From: Akkermansiaceae bacterium
GTDB lineage: Bacteria; Verrucomicrobiota; Verrucomicrobiia; Verrucomicrobiales; Akkermansiaceae
NCBI GenBank assembly: GCA_024233135.1
Contig: JACKPZ010000042.1
Location: forward strand, 1 to 21,929
Direction: 5' to 3'
Length of the DNA stretch: 21,929 nt
How positions within the stretch are numbered: position 1 is the stretch's first letter; each line of letters opens with the position of its first letter. This document shows, piece by piece, positions 1-7,456 of the stretch. Both the position numbers and the translations under genes were made by a program. Under the pieces are notes generated by a model, which made no database searches, was not told the DNA's origin, and saw only the letters and a list, made by a program, of their open reading frames with translations.

Positions 1-535
1 TTGTTTCCCGCAGGACGACGATCTCCAGATCGGAAAGCTCCATCTCGCCGGATTTCCCCAAGTGGCCGAGCCGTAGCATCGGAACCGACGGACCGTCGAG
101 CGGATGGAGCACCCATTCGACGTCGCCGATTGTGAGGCCGTATTTGACGCCCGCCACCGGGTCGAGATCCGGCGACGACGCCCCCGCTTCGTGCCACTCG
201 ACAATCAGCCGGCCGTCCTGCCAGTCCTCCGGCCCGGGAGTCAGATGATGGGCGGTGAGCCGACAGCGGAGCCGGATGAAACCCACCTCGGAAATGCCGG
301 GAATTCGCAGCAGGCAGGCCCGACCGGCTCCATTTCGCCCATGGCCGAGGAAAACCGAAGGGCCTCGCTCTGAGCGTTCCCAGCGCAGGGATGGTACCTC
401 GTGCACCTCATTTTTGAGTTCCTCGAGCGTCCATACGGGATGGTCTTCCACCGCCTCGAAACGGAAGGTCCACAAGGAAACCAGAGCGGCAACCAGCAGG
501 ACGAATCCGCAGGCGATCCCAATTCGACGGAGCAC
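1..535 (-). CDS. Membrane-anchored hypothetical protein, 3' end outside window
   Basis: An uninterrupted minus-strand reading frame runs from about base 571 off the left edge, so the C-terminus is missing. I place the start at GTG 535 because it puts a short basic stretch (MLRRIG) directly before one hydrophobic segment (ACGFVLLVAALVSLW). An in-frame TTG at 569-571 is the alternative, and a TGA lies just upstream of it. After the anchor comes a charged linker (EDHPVWTLEELKNEV) and then a region that alternates hydrophobic and polar residues like a beta-rich domain (EVGFIRLRCRLTAHHL, GRLIVEWHEAG, LSDLEIVVLRE). I recognise no family. It is divergent from the sugar transferase gene at 724, so a role in the exopolysaccharide locus is plausible but rests on position only. 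The frame is convincing; start and function are not. Confidence 0.65.
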   Translation of the reverse strand, partial: MLRRIGIACGFVLLVAALVSLWTFRFEAVEDHPVWTLEELKNEVHEVPSLRWERSERGPSVFLGHGRNGAGRACLLRIPGISEVGFIRLRCRLTAHHLTPGPEDWQDGRLIVEWHEAGASSPDLDPVAGVKYGLTIGDVEWVLHPLDGPSVPMLRLGHLGKSGEMELSDLEIVVLRET

Positions 536-723
536 GGCGCAAAGCGCTACACGGCGGTGCCCGCAAGCCAATCAAAATCCCGCCGCAAACCGCCTGATTG
601 CTTTGTGTTCCGGTATTTTCGGGGACTCTTCCGCCATCCCGTAACGTTCGTTCCTCTCTCCGGGGTTGCAGTTGCCGGAAATTTATCGCTTTTTCGCCGC
701 GGCATTCCGCGAAAGCATCTCCC

Positions 724-2112
724 ATGGCCATCAGCCGCGACGAATCATTCCGCATCCAGGCGCTCCAGTTGACGGACGCGCTGCTGGTCTGGATCGCGTT
801 CTGGATCGGCTGGGAATTGCGAAGCTTCGTGCTCGACACGAACGATACCGCCAAGGAAACGATCAACTGGGTGCTCTACATCGCGGTTCCCTTCACGCCA
901 CTGGTGCTCGAGAAATTCGGGTTTTACGACCATCTGCGCGGCAAGACGACGGGCAAGGCGATCGTCCAATTGATCAAGGCATTGCTGGTCATCGCGCTGA
1001 TGATCGGCATGTTCGCGGTGTTCGCGAAGCTGATGGACACCCGGCGTCTCGTGCTGGGGCTCGGTTTCCTGCTGGTTTTCCTGCTGGTTCTCGTGCGCGA
1101 CCGGACGACCACGGTCTGGCTGCGCCGGCGGGTGGCGGCGGACAGCGCGAAGGAACGGGTGGTGCTGGCGGGATCCAGTGCGGAAACGCATGCGTTGCTT
1201 GCCGAGATCGACCCCGAGATCCGCGACAACTGGAACATCATCGAGCACTTCGATCTCGACGCGAGGGATGTCACCGAGTTGTTCGACCTGCTGAAGGACG
1301 AGGCGGTGTCCCGGGTGATTTTCAGCGCGAAGGAAACCGGTTTCGAAAAGGTCGCGCAAGCGGTGGAAGCCTGCGAGCTGCAGGGAGTGGAGGCATGGAT
1401 CGCGGCTTCGTTCATCCGCACGCAGATCGCACGTCCGGTCTTTGACGCGCTCGGCGAAAAGCCGATGCTCGTCCTGCGTTCGACGCCGGAACTATCCTGG
1501 GAGTTGCTCTGCAAGGAGATCTTCGACCGTGTGGCTGCGGCGCTCATCATCCTGATTTCCCTGCCGCTGTGGATCTTCGCTTACATCGGGATCCGCATCC
1601 AGAGTCCCGGTGCCCCGGTGTTTTTCTCGCAAATGCGGGCCGGGAAGTACGGCCGGCCGTTCCGGATGTGGAAGTTCCGCACGATGGTGGCGAACGCCGA
1701 GGAACTCCTCGCCAAGGTGAAGGAGGAACACGGCAACCAAATGGATGGTCCGGTGTTCAAGCTGGACCGAGACCCGCGGATCTTCCCCTTCGGTGCTTTC
1801 CTGCGGAAACTCAGCATCGACGAACTGCCCCAACTCCTGAACGTGGTGACCGGCGACATGAGCCTTGTCGGCCCGCGTCCCCTGCCCGTTTATGAGGTCG
1901 AGGCCTTCAGTGACATCTCGCACCGCCGCCGCCTCAGTGTGAAACCCGGCATCACCTGCGAATGGCAGGCCGGTGGTCGCAACAAGATCACCTCCTTCGA
2001 AGACTGGGTGGAAATGGACCTGCGCTACATCGACAATTGGTCGCTGTGGCTCGATTTCAAGATCCTCGCCCGCACCGTCCCCGCCGTGCTTTTCGGCCAC
2101 GGGGCGAAGTAG
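724..2112 (+). CDS. Polyprenyl-phosphate sugar phosphotransferase (exopolysaccharide initiation)
   Basis: This 462-residue inner-membrane enzyme should move a sugar-1-phosphate from a nucleotide sugar to undecaprenyl phosphate, the first step of a lipid-linked polysaccharide repeat unit. The N-terminal third holds about four hydrophobic segments (for example LLVWIAFWIGW and LGLGFLLVFLLVLV). A Rossmann-like central part starts near ERVVLAGSSAE. From about residue 260 comes the bacterial sugar transferase domain: a membrane hairpin, QMRAGKYGRPFRMWKFRTM near 302, DELPQLLNVVTGDMSLVGPRP from 366 with the conserved Asp-Glu, and VKPGITCEWQAGGRN. Order and length fit the WcaJ/EpsB type. ATG 724 is chosen because an upstream TTG at 598 adds a basic segment with no family likeness. 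The polymerase/ligase-like gene follows 112 bp downstream. The sugar substrate cannot be read from sequence. Confidence 0.93.
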   Translation: MAISRDESFRIQALQLTDALLVWIAFWIGWELRSFVLDTNDTAKETINWVLYIAVPFTPLVLEKFGFYDHLRGKTTGKAIVQLIKALLVIALMIGMFAVFAKLMDTRRLVLGLGFLLVFLLVLVRDRTTTVWLRRRVAADSAKERVVLAGSSAETHALLAEIDPEIRDNWNIIEHFDLDARDVTELFDLLKDEAVSRVIFSAKETGFEKVAQAVEACELQGVEAWIAASFIRTQIARPVFDALGEKPMLVLRSTPELSWELLCKEIFDRVAAALIILISLPLWIFAYIGIRIQSPGAPVFFSQMRAGKYGRPFRMWKFRTMVANAEELLAKVKEEHGNQMDGPVFKLDRDPRIFPFGAFLRKLSIDELPQLLNVVTGDMSLVGPRPLPVYEVEAFSDISHRRRLSVKPGITCEWQAGGRNKITSFEDWVEMDLRYIDNWSLWLDFKILARTVPAVLFGHGAK

Positions 2113-2119
2113 GCGAGGC

Positions 2120-2216
2120 AGATGCTGAAAACTGAAATGCTGAGAAGCTGAAACAGGCTTACGCGCATCTTCCCGACCAATTCTCCGCTTTTCAGAATCT
2201 CAGAGTCTCAGCATCT
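2120..2216. repeat. Imperfect inverted repeat between sugar transferase and ligase-like gene
   Basis: The left arm starts AGATGCTGA at 2120 and runs through several short CTGA-containing words to about 2153. The right arm (2189-2216) ends with the reverse complement TCAGCATCT. The outer 9 bp pair perfectly; inward the match continues with gaps. It fills most of the 112-bp gap between the two co-directional genes. It could fold as a long imperfect RNA hairpin that attenuates or processes the transcript, or be a degraded mobile repeat. It has no U-run, so it is not a classic terminator. Confidence 0.5.
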
Positions 2217-2224
2217 ACCCCACC

Positions 2225-4420
2225 GTGCCTCTCGCCTCTTCCATCTTTCTCGTCCTCTCACTGGTCCTCGCGGTTTTGTTCGGTCCGCAGACGCGGCCGT
2301 GGACGTGGGGGCCGTCGATCACGGCGCTGGGCCTCGCGGTGCTTGCGACGATCCCATCGTTCTGGAGGGGAACCAAACATCGCTCGGATTTCGGGATGCT
2401 CGGACTCGGTGTGCTCACCGCGGCATGGTTTGCCTGGCGCGCGTCGACTTCACCGGTGACGGAGTTCGCCCAAGCGGATGGCATCCTGCTCGCGGTTGCA
2501 GTAGCGGCGTTCCTAGCGACCCGCGCGAGTTTGCGGAGCCGCGGCGCAGGAGGTTTCCTCCTTTGGGGAATCGCCATTCTTTTGATGGCGAACCTTGTCG
2601 CGGCGGGGATGGAAATGGCCAATCCGGATTTCTCTCCGTTGCTTCCGAAACGAACAGGAAGCGGTTCCGTCACGGGTTTCTTTACCCACTACAACGAAGC
2701 GGCGAACTACTTCATCGCCTCGTCGATGATCCTCGCCGGCGCCGCTCTCTTCGGACGCGGTTCGATGCCTAACCGTTGCATCTTTCTCACACTCGCGCTC
2801 GCCGGCCTCGCGGCTGTCTATTTTACGAATTCAAGAGGAGGCATTCTTGGAGCAACCTTCGCAAGTGGGACCCTGGCCGGATGCGGGCTCCTTCTCGGCC
2901 GGAAACGCCGGGCGAAATGGTTCGGACCCGCGGTGATCGTCGTTCCGATCGTCATCATCCTCATCGGAGCCGCCCTCTATTTCGGGTGGATGGCGGCCCA
3001 GGAGAAGCGACACGCGGACAGCGGAATCGCCGGGCTTCTCGACAACAACGCCCGCCTCTATTTCCTCGGAATCGTCTTATCCTGCATCGGCCTGCATCCT
3101 GCGATCGGTGGCGGCAGCCGGAGTTTCAGTTGGGAGTGTTTCCGCTTTGTCGAAGGGAAATCCGAAGGCGACATCATCACCCACAGGCCCGAATTCGTTC
3201 ACAACGAGCTTTTGCAGTCGGCTTCGGATTACGGGTTGATCGGCATGTTGCTGATTCTAGGACTTCTCGCCGCGCTCATCATTGGTGCGATCGTCCGCAC
3301 CGCGTTCGAAGAAACCGATCCGGCCGATGGCGAGATCGACATGTGGCGGGTCGCAGGACTCGCCGCGTTGATCGGGATGCTGGTGCAATCGTGTTTCAGC
3401 TTCGTCTTCCACCTGCTGCCCGGAGTGGTTTTGCTCGGAATCTGCCTGGGCATGGCGTCGCTGTCCCGGACGGTTCCACGGAACGCCCGGACGATCGGTG
3501 TTTCGACGTTCTCATCGATCGCTGCAATCGGAGGAGCGATGATTCTTGTGTTCTTCGGATGGAAGGGCATCCGTGTTTCCCGGTTGGTTTGGGAAACCTA
3601 CTTCGGCAAGGTGGAGGCGGTTTCGACCGAAAGCCGGATCGACGCGCTGGGAACCGCGCTGCGGATCTGGCCGAGTTCCGCGTTCCACCAGGACCGTGCC
3701 GAGGCTCTTCATATCGCGGCGGGCAATCCGGAGGAACCCGCCTTTTCCGAGTTCGCCGAACGGGCGATCGACGACTACCGGAGTGCGAACCTCCTTCATC
3801 CCTATGACCCCGGGTTCGTTGTGAACGAGGCGAATCTTCTGAGCCTCCTCGCCCGAAATGAAGAAGCGGAAAGATCGTATGCGAAGGCGATCAACCTCCA
3901 AGGTGGGATGGAACCCGCGTTCCGCGCGCATTTCTCAGCGGCGAACCACTACTTGAACAAGGCATTGCGAGAATTCCGCTCGGGCTCCACCGGCGAAGCG
4001 TTGAATGCCATCGAGCGGTCCGCGGGCGAAATCGAATCCGCGGTGGACGAAATGCACTGGACCACCGAGGACCTGCGGGCGCCGCGGGTGGCGACCCATG
4101 AAAACCTCGGCACGATCCGCGAGGCGGTGGATGATCCCGAAGGTGCGATCGAGGCCTATCAGTTTGCCGCCCAATTGCCCGGCGGCCGTCACGTCCACTA
4201 CCGGACCGCGGTCCTGCTTGGTCGCCAGGCGGTGGATGCATGGAAGAAGCGCCGGTCCGCGGAGGCGATGGCTTTGTTCCTCAAGGCGAAGAGCCATGTG
4301 AATGCCGCGGGCGGCCAGCTTCCCGCCGGGATCACCGCCAGCCAGCGGCTTGAGTTCGTGCAGTATCTCGACCGCACGATCGACTTCCTGAAAGGTGCCC
4401 GGATCCAACCGGCGGAGTAG
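2225..4420 (+). CDS. O-antigen ligase/Wzy-like membrane protein with C-terminal TPR region
   Basis: This 731-residue polytopic protein resembles the O-antigen ligase / Wzy polymerase family, which polymerises or transfers lipid-linked glycans on the periplasmic face. About ten hydrophobic segments fill residues 1-425. Family-like sequences include NSRGGILGA near 205, GGGSRSFSW near 296, and the periplasmic-loop sequence EFVHNELLQSASDYGLIG near 323, with the conserved His-Asn. After residue 450 it becomes soluble and Ala/Glu/Arg-rich with TPR-like helices (LLHPYDPGFVVNEANLLSLLARNEEAE as two helices, then DDPEGAIEAYQFAAQLPG). This ligase-plus-TPR layout is common in exosortase-linked exopolysaccharide loci. 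The GTG start at 2225 directly precedes the first hydrophobic helix; no Shine-Dalgarno sequence is visible. It probably shares a transcript with the upstream sugar transferase. Polymerase versus ligase activity cannot be decided here. Confidence 0.88.
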   Translation: MPLASSIFLVLSLVLAVLFGPQTRPWTWGPSITALGLAVLATIPSFWRGTKHRSDFGMLGLGVLTAAWFAWRASTSPVTEFAQADGILLAVAVAAFLATRASLRSRGAGGFLLWGIAILLMANLVAAGMEMANPDFSPLLPKRTGSGSVTGFFTHYNEAANYFIASSMILAGAALFGRGSMPNRCIFLTLALAGLAAVYFTNSRGGILGATFASGTLAGCGLLLGRKRRAKWFGPAVIVVPIVIILIGAALYFGWMAAQEKRHADSGIAGLLDNNARLYFLGIVLSCIGLHPAIGGGSRSFSWECFRFVEGKSEGDIITHRPEFVHNELLQSASDYGLIGMLLILGLLAALIIGAIVRTAFEETDPADGEIDMWRVAGLAALIGMLVQSCFSFVFHLLPGVVLLGICLGMASLSRTVPRNARTIGVSTFSSIAAIGGAMILVFFGWKGIRVSRLVWETYFGKVEAVSTESRIDALGTALRIWPSSAFHQDRAEALHIAAGNPEEPAFSEFAERAIDDYRSANLLHPYDPGFVVNEANLLSLLARNEEAERSYAKAINLQGGMEPAFRAHFSAANHYLNKALREFRSGSTGEALNAIERSAGEIESAVDEMHWTTEDLRAPRVATHENLGTIREAVDDPEGAIEAYQFAAQLPGGRHVHYRTAVLLGRQAVDAWKKRRSAEAMALFLKAKSHVNAAGGQLPAGITASQRLEFVQYLDRTIDFLKGARIQPAE

Positions 4421-4468
4421 CCGGAGGATCGGTTGCGGCTGCGCCGCTCGGTGTTTCGGTCGAAAAAA

Positions 4469-4551
4469 GGTGGCCCGGTCTCGATGAGACCGGGAGCGGA
4501 TGAAGCTGCCACTTTCGATCTCATTCACGCCCTCATCGAGGGCGCGCTACC
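4469..4551. repeat. REPIN-like element 1 (two inverted REP-like hairpins)
   Basis: Unit A (4469-4497, 29 bp) begins GGTGGC and folds on CCCGGTCTC / GAGACCGGG with loop GAT. Unit B (4524-4551) lies inverted on the other side of a 26-bp spacer. Read on the minus strand it begins GGTAGCGCG and folds on GCCCTC / GAGGGC, a diverged version of unit A. The pair sits between the convergent ligase-like and EpsI genes. Unit A matches, base for base, the inverted unit at 21533-21561. The hairpins may also act as a two-way terminator. Confidence 0.8.
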
Positions 4552-4566
4552 TTCCGATCCACCGCC

Positions 4567-5292
4567 CTACCGACCAATCTGCTTCCAGTCGATTTGCTCG
4601 GCGGCGAATTCGCGGACGAAATCCTGAAGCTTGCCGTCGGCCTCCTCCTCGGTGATTTCGTTTTCGATCCACGGTACCTTGCCGAACCACATCGAAGCGG
4701 AAACGTAGGCCCAGCGTTGGTCCCTGCCGCGGACGACTCGGTCTTCGATGTCGAACAACGTCCGCTTGAGGTGATCGTTGGTGATCCGGTCGTGGCCGAC
4801 GAAGAAGTAGTAGGTGAGGCAATGGAACGTGGCGACCGCCTTGCCATCGGCATCCGTGAGGGTCTGCTCGGACTTCAGACGGCGCACGGGAAACTCATCG
4901 CCGTCGTCGGTGGTCATGGAGACGGACGTCGAGCCCTTGATCGAATGCCCCTGGGCCGGCATGCAGCGTTCCGGCCGGTGGATCGAGGTGTTCATGTCGT
5001 AGCCGGAAAGCACGACCGAAACATCGATCCGGTCGGGAATAAACTGCCCTTCCCCGTTGATCTCGCCGGGCCGGACTTTCAGGCACATCGCCTTGGAAAA
5101 CCGGGTGTCCTTGCCGAGCGTGCCGACTTCGGCCTCGGACGGGTTGATCGTCTTGTAGTCCCAGCCGTCGAGGGAACCGGGAAGGTCCATTTCCACGGCG
5201 CTCTCGGCTACGGCACCGGCTTTCGGCAGCAAGTAGATCGAAGCGAGCCCCCCGGCGACGAGCAAAGGAAGAATCCACGGTTTCCAGTTCAT
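4567..5292 (-). CDS. EpsI-type exosortase-associated protein (DUF3485 family)
   Basis: A 241-residue protein with one N-terminal membrane segment (WILPLLVAGGLASIYLLP, residues 6-23) and a periplasmic domain of the EpsI/DUF3485 family. This family is found with exosortases, fused to them or next to them, in exopolysaccharide/PEP-CTERM loci. The family hallmark is IHRPERCMPAQGH, with His105 and Cys110. Other blocks are VSVVLSGYD before it and HCLTYYFFVGHDRITNDH after it. ATG 5292 overlaps the exosortase stop codon by four bases (ATGA), a strong sign of translational coupling. A longer in-frame extension up to 5475 would lie inside the exosortase gene and is rejected. The biochemical role of EpsI is not established; participation in exosortase function or polymer export is inferred from genome context. 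Confidence 0.9.
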   Translation of the reverse strand: MNWKPWILPLLVAGGLASIYLLPKAGAVAESAVEMDLPGSLDGWDYKTINPSEAEVGTLGKDTRFSKAMCLKVRPGEINGEGQFIPDRIDVSVVLSGYDMNTSIHRPERCMPAQGHSIKGSTSVSMTTDDGDEFPVRRLKSEQTLTDADGKAVATFHCLTYYFFVGHDRITNDHLKRTLFDIEDRVVRGRDQRWAYVSASMWFGKVPWIENEITEEEADGKLQDFVREFAAEQIDWKQIGR

Positions 5293-6290
5293 GATTCGGG
5301 CACGGGGGTTTCGGTTTCGCCGGCGCTGACGATGACCCGCCGGACCTCCCTGCGGGAGCGGTTTTTCCACGGCATCCCGCCCTCGAGAACCGAGTGCAGG
5401 ACGAGCAGCAGGAACAAGGAGAACGGATAGAACAACAGCAGGCCGGACCAATCGTGCCAGGTGCTGCGCGCCCATACCTCATTTCCGTATTCCGCGATCA
5501 CGAAAATGGACGTCACCCGGAGCGAATTGCCGAGGATCGCGAGCGGAAACGCGGCGAGAAACAAGGTCACCCGTTTCCACAGGGCGAGATTGTGTGCCGC
5601 ATAGGCCCACGCTCCGGAGATCATCAGCAGAGCCATCAGCGAGCGTATACCGCTGCAGCCCGCGGCGATTTCCAGCGGCTCCCAGCTTCCATGGGCGGAG
5701 GAAATCTGGGTGCCGTTGACGATCGTCTCCACGCCGAACAGCGAGGCGCCGTTGTGCGCCATCGAAACGGCGAACAACTGGAGTTGATTCGTCGCCTGCT
5801 GGAAACTCGGCAGCGGAATCGCCAGCCAGAAGAAGAAAAACGGGAACAACAACATCCTCGCCACGCCCCAGCCCCAGAAATACAGCGAGGCGCCCCACAG
5901 CAGGAACGGCAGCCCGCCCAGCGCGATCCGCGGCTGCAGGGTGCGGCAGGCGATCAGGTAGAAAAACACTCCCGCCGCCGCAGCCAGCAGGCCCCACATG
6001 CTGCCATCGGTGGCGGCGCGTTTCAGGTCCTTGAAACGCCAGACGATCAAGCCGCCGATGATGAGCGGAAACAAGGGGCCGTGCTCGAAGTCGTTTTCTT
6101 CGTTCCACGCGCTCCACAGCCACTCGAAGGCGGACATCGAGCGGCTCGGGCCGAAGCGGTGCTCGAACAGGAAGAACCACGCGAGCGCGGCGGCAACGAC
6201 CGCGATGGGTCCCCACAGGACGCGCGGCGCGATCTCGAATTCCGCATCGCTGGAGACCTGGGCGGGCGGGCGATCAGTAAGGGATGACAT
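5289..6290 (-). CDS. Exosortase (transpeptidase-like membrane protein)
   Basis: A 333-residue protein with about eight hydrophobic segments. It belongs to the exosortase/archaeosortase family, proposed to cleave C-terminal PEP-CTERM-type sorting signals and hand the protein to a cell-surface acceptor. All three proposed active-site residues are present: Cys212 in AAGCSGIRSL, Arg258 in LGNSLRVTS and His279 in WHDWSGLLLF. Length and motif spacing are those of a complete enzyme. The C-terminal tail is short and basic, and the EpsI domain is a separate, overlapping downstream gene rather than a fusion. The subtype (EpsH-, XrtU-like and so on) cannot be assigned without profile comparison. No PEP-CTERM substrate is encoded in this window, so targets lie elsewhere. 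A good sigma70-like promoter lies 47 bp upstream. Confidence 0.93.
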   Translation of the reverse strand: MSSLTDRPPAQVSSDAEFEIAPRVLWGPIAVVAAALAWFFLFEHRFGPSRSMSAFEWLWSAWNEENDFEHGPLFPLIIGGLIVWRFKDLKRAATDGSMWGLLAAAAGVFFYLIACRTLQPRIALGGLPFLLWGASLYFWGWGVARMLLFPFFFFWLAIPLPSFQQATNQLQLFAVSMAHNGASLFGVETIVNGTQISSAHGSWEPLEIAAGCSGIRSLMALLMISGAWAYAAHNLALWKRVTLFLAAFPLAILGNSLRVTSIFVIAEYGNEVWARSTWHDWSGLLLFYPFSLFLLLVLHSVLEGGMPWKNRSRREVRRVIVSAGETETPVPES

Positions 6291-6336
6291 CCGGAGCGTG
6301 GCTGGGATCGGGTTTCGGGAAAACTACGATGAGCAA

Positions 6337-6365
6337 AGTATTGCCGTCGCCCCCTTCCCTGTCAA
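6337..6365 (-). promoter_or_regulatory. Sigma70-like promoter for exosortase-EpsI operon
   Basis: On the minus strand TTGACA (6365-6360) is followed by a 17-bp spacer and AATACT (6342-6337; four of six match TATAAT). Transcription would start near 6330, giving a leader of about 40 nt before ATG 6290. An exact -35 hexamer with ideal spacing is strong pattern evidence. Confidence 0.65.
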
Positions 6366-6369
6366 CAAT
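6341..6369 (+). promoter_or_regulatory. Candidate prs promoter interleaved with the exosortase promoter
   Basis: On the plus strand TTGCCG (6341-6346) and AACAAT (6364-6369) are 17 bp apart; each hexamer matches consensus at four of six positions. The -10 overlaps the opposite strand's -35 and the -35 overlaps its -10. Weaker than the minus-strand promoter, but correctly placed for prs, whose ATG is at 6404. Confidence 0.4.
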
Positions 6370-6403
6370 CCGCCGCCCGCATCCGACCGCCGTCCAGAAC
6401 CCC

Positions 6404-7330
6404 ATGAAACTCATCAGTGGAACCGCCCACCGTTCGCTCGCGGAGAAAATCGCCGAAAGCCTCGGCCAGCCGCTTGCCGACGTGCAGGTGACGGCCTTTC
6501 CCGACGGCGAGACCTTCGTGAAAATCAATGAAAACATCCGTGGTGAGGATGTTTTCATCCTCCAGCCGACCTGCCCGCCGACCAACCACAACATCATGGA
6601 GTTGTTGATCATGGTGGACGCCGCCCGCCGCGCCAGCGCCGAGCGGATCACCGCGGTGATCCCGTTTTTCGGCTACGCAAGGCAGGACCGGAAGGACCAG
6701 CCGCGGGTGCCCATCACCGCCAAACTGGTCGCCAACCTGCTCACCTCCTCGGGCGTGAACCGGGTGCTCACCATGGACCTGCACGCGCCGCAGATCCAAG
6801 GGTTCTTCGACATCCCGGTGGACCACCTCTACGCCAAATCCGCGCTCATCGGGCACCTGCGGAAGCGCCATCCGGACACCTCGAACCTCACCGTCGTGTC
6901 GCCCGATGTCGGCGGCGTCAAGATGGCCCGTGCCTATGCCGACGCGCTCGGCGCCGAACTCGCGATCGTCGCGAAACACCGGATCAGCGCCACCCGCGTC
7001 GAGGCGATGAACGTCATCGGCGAGGTCAACGGCCGCGACGTGCTGCTCGTGGACGACATGACGGAGACCGCCGGCACGCTCACCGCCGCCACCGGCATCC
7101 TCAAGAAACACGGCGCCAACCGCGTGTTTGCCGGTGTTTCCCACGCCATTCTTGGCGATATCGCCCACAAGCGGATCAGCGAGTCGGAAATCGAGGAGGT
7201 CATCACCACCAACTCGACCCCGCAGGCCGTAGGACCGAAAGTCGAGGCGGTCAGCATCGCCCCCCTGCTGGGCGAGGCGATCCGGAGGATCAGCGGCGGC
7301 CAGTCGGTGACCTCGTTGTTCCAAGTGTGA
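6404..7330 (+). CDS. prs: Ribose-phosphate pyrophosphokinase (PRPP synthase)
   Basis: A 308-residue, full-length class I PRPP synthase. It converts ribose 5-phosphate and ATP to PRPP and AMP in the cytoplasm, feeding purine, pyrimidine, NAD, His and Trp synthesis. Landmarks: the conserved N-terminal segment TAFPDGETFVKINENIRGED (30-49), the ATP-binding region IPFFGYARQDRKD (86-98), TMDLHAPQIQGFFDIPVDH (123-141), the catalytic-loop area KHRISATRVEAMNVIGEV (191-208) and the PRPP loop VLLVDDMTETAGTL (213-226). In the PRPP loop the frequent Ile-Asp pair is Thr-Glu, a tolerated variation. ATG 6404 gives the normal N-terminus (MKLISGTAHRSLAEK); an upstream in-frame ATG at 6284 would overlap the divergent exosortase gene and adds non-family residues. 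A 126-bp gap with its own promoter separates it from rplY. Confidence 0.97.
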   Translation: MKLISGTAHRSLAEKIAESLGQPLADVQVTAFPDGETFVKINENIRGEDVFILQPTCPPTNHNIMELLIMVDAARRASAERITAVIPFFGYARQDRKDQPRVPITAKLVANLLTSSGVNRVLTMDLHAPQIQGFFDIPVDHLYAKSALIGHLRKRHPDTSNLTVVSPDVGGVKMARAYADALGAELAIVAKHRISATRVEAMNVIGEVNGRDVLLVDDMTETAGTLTAATGILKKHGANRVFAGVSHAILGDIAHKRISESEIEEVITTNSTPQAVGPKVEAVSIAPLLGEAIRRISGGQSVTSLFQV

Positions 7331-7358
7331 GATCCTCGTAAGCGGACAAAACAATTTT

Positions 7359-7387
7359 TTGACAAGTCGGCGTCCGGTGGCTACACA
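7359..7387 (+). promoter_or_regulatory. Sigma70-like promoter for rplY/ctc
   Basis: TTGACA (7359-7364), a 17-bp spacer, then TACACA (7382-7387), inside the 126-bp gap after prs. Start near 7394 gives a leader of about 60 nt to ATG 7457. The leader contains the GC palindrome GGCCCCCGGGGCC, which could form a small hairpin. Confidence 0.65.
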
Positions 7388-7456
7388 CCGCGCCCCGCGC
7401 CGGTGGATCGCAAGGCCCCCGGGGCCACCACCGCAACACCAACGACTCTTTCCGTC

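Noticed and set aside
255..772. Plus-strand frames at the left edge
   Set aside because: They overlap a continuous minus-strand frame with a clear N-terminal membrane anchor, are Arg/Ser-rich and show no domain.
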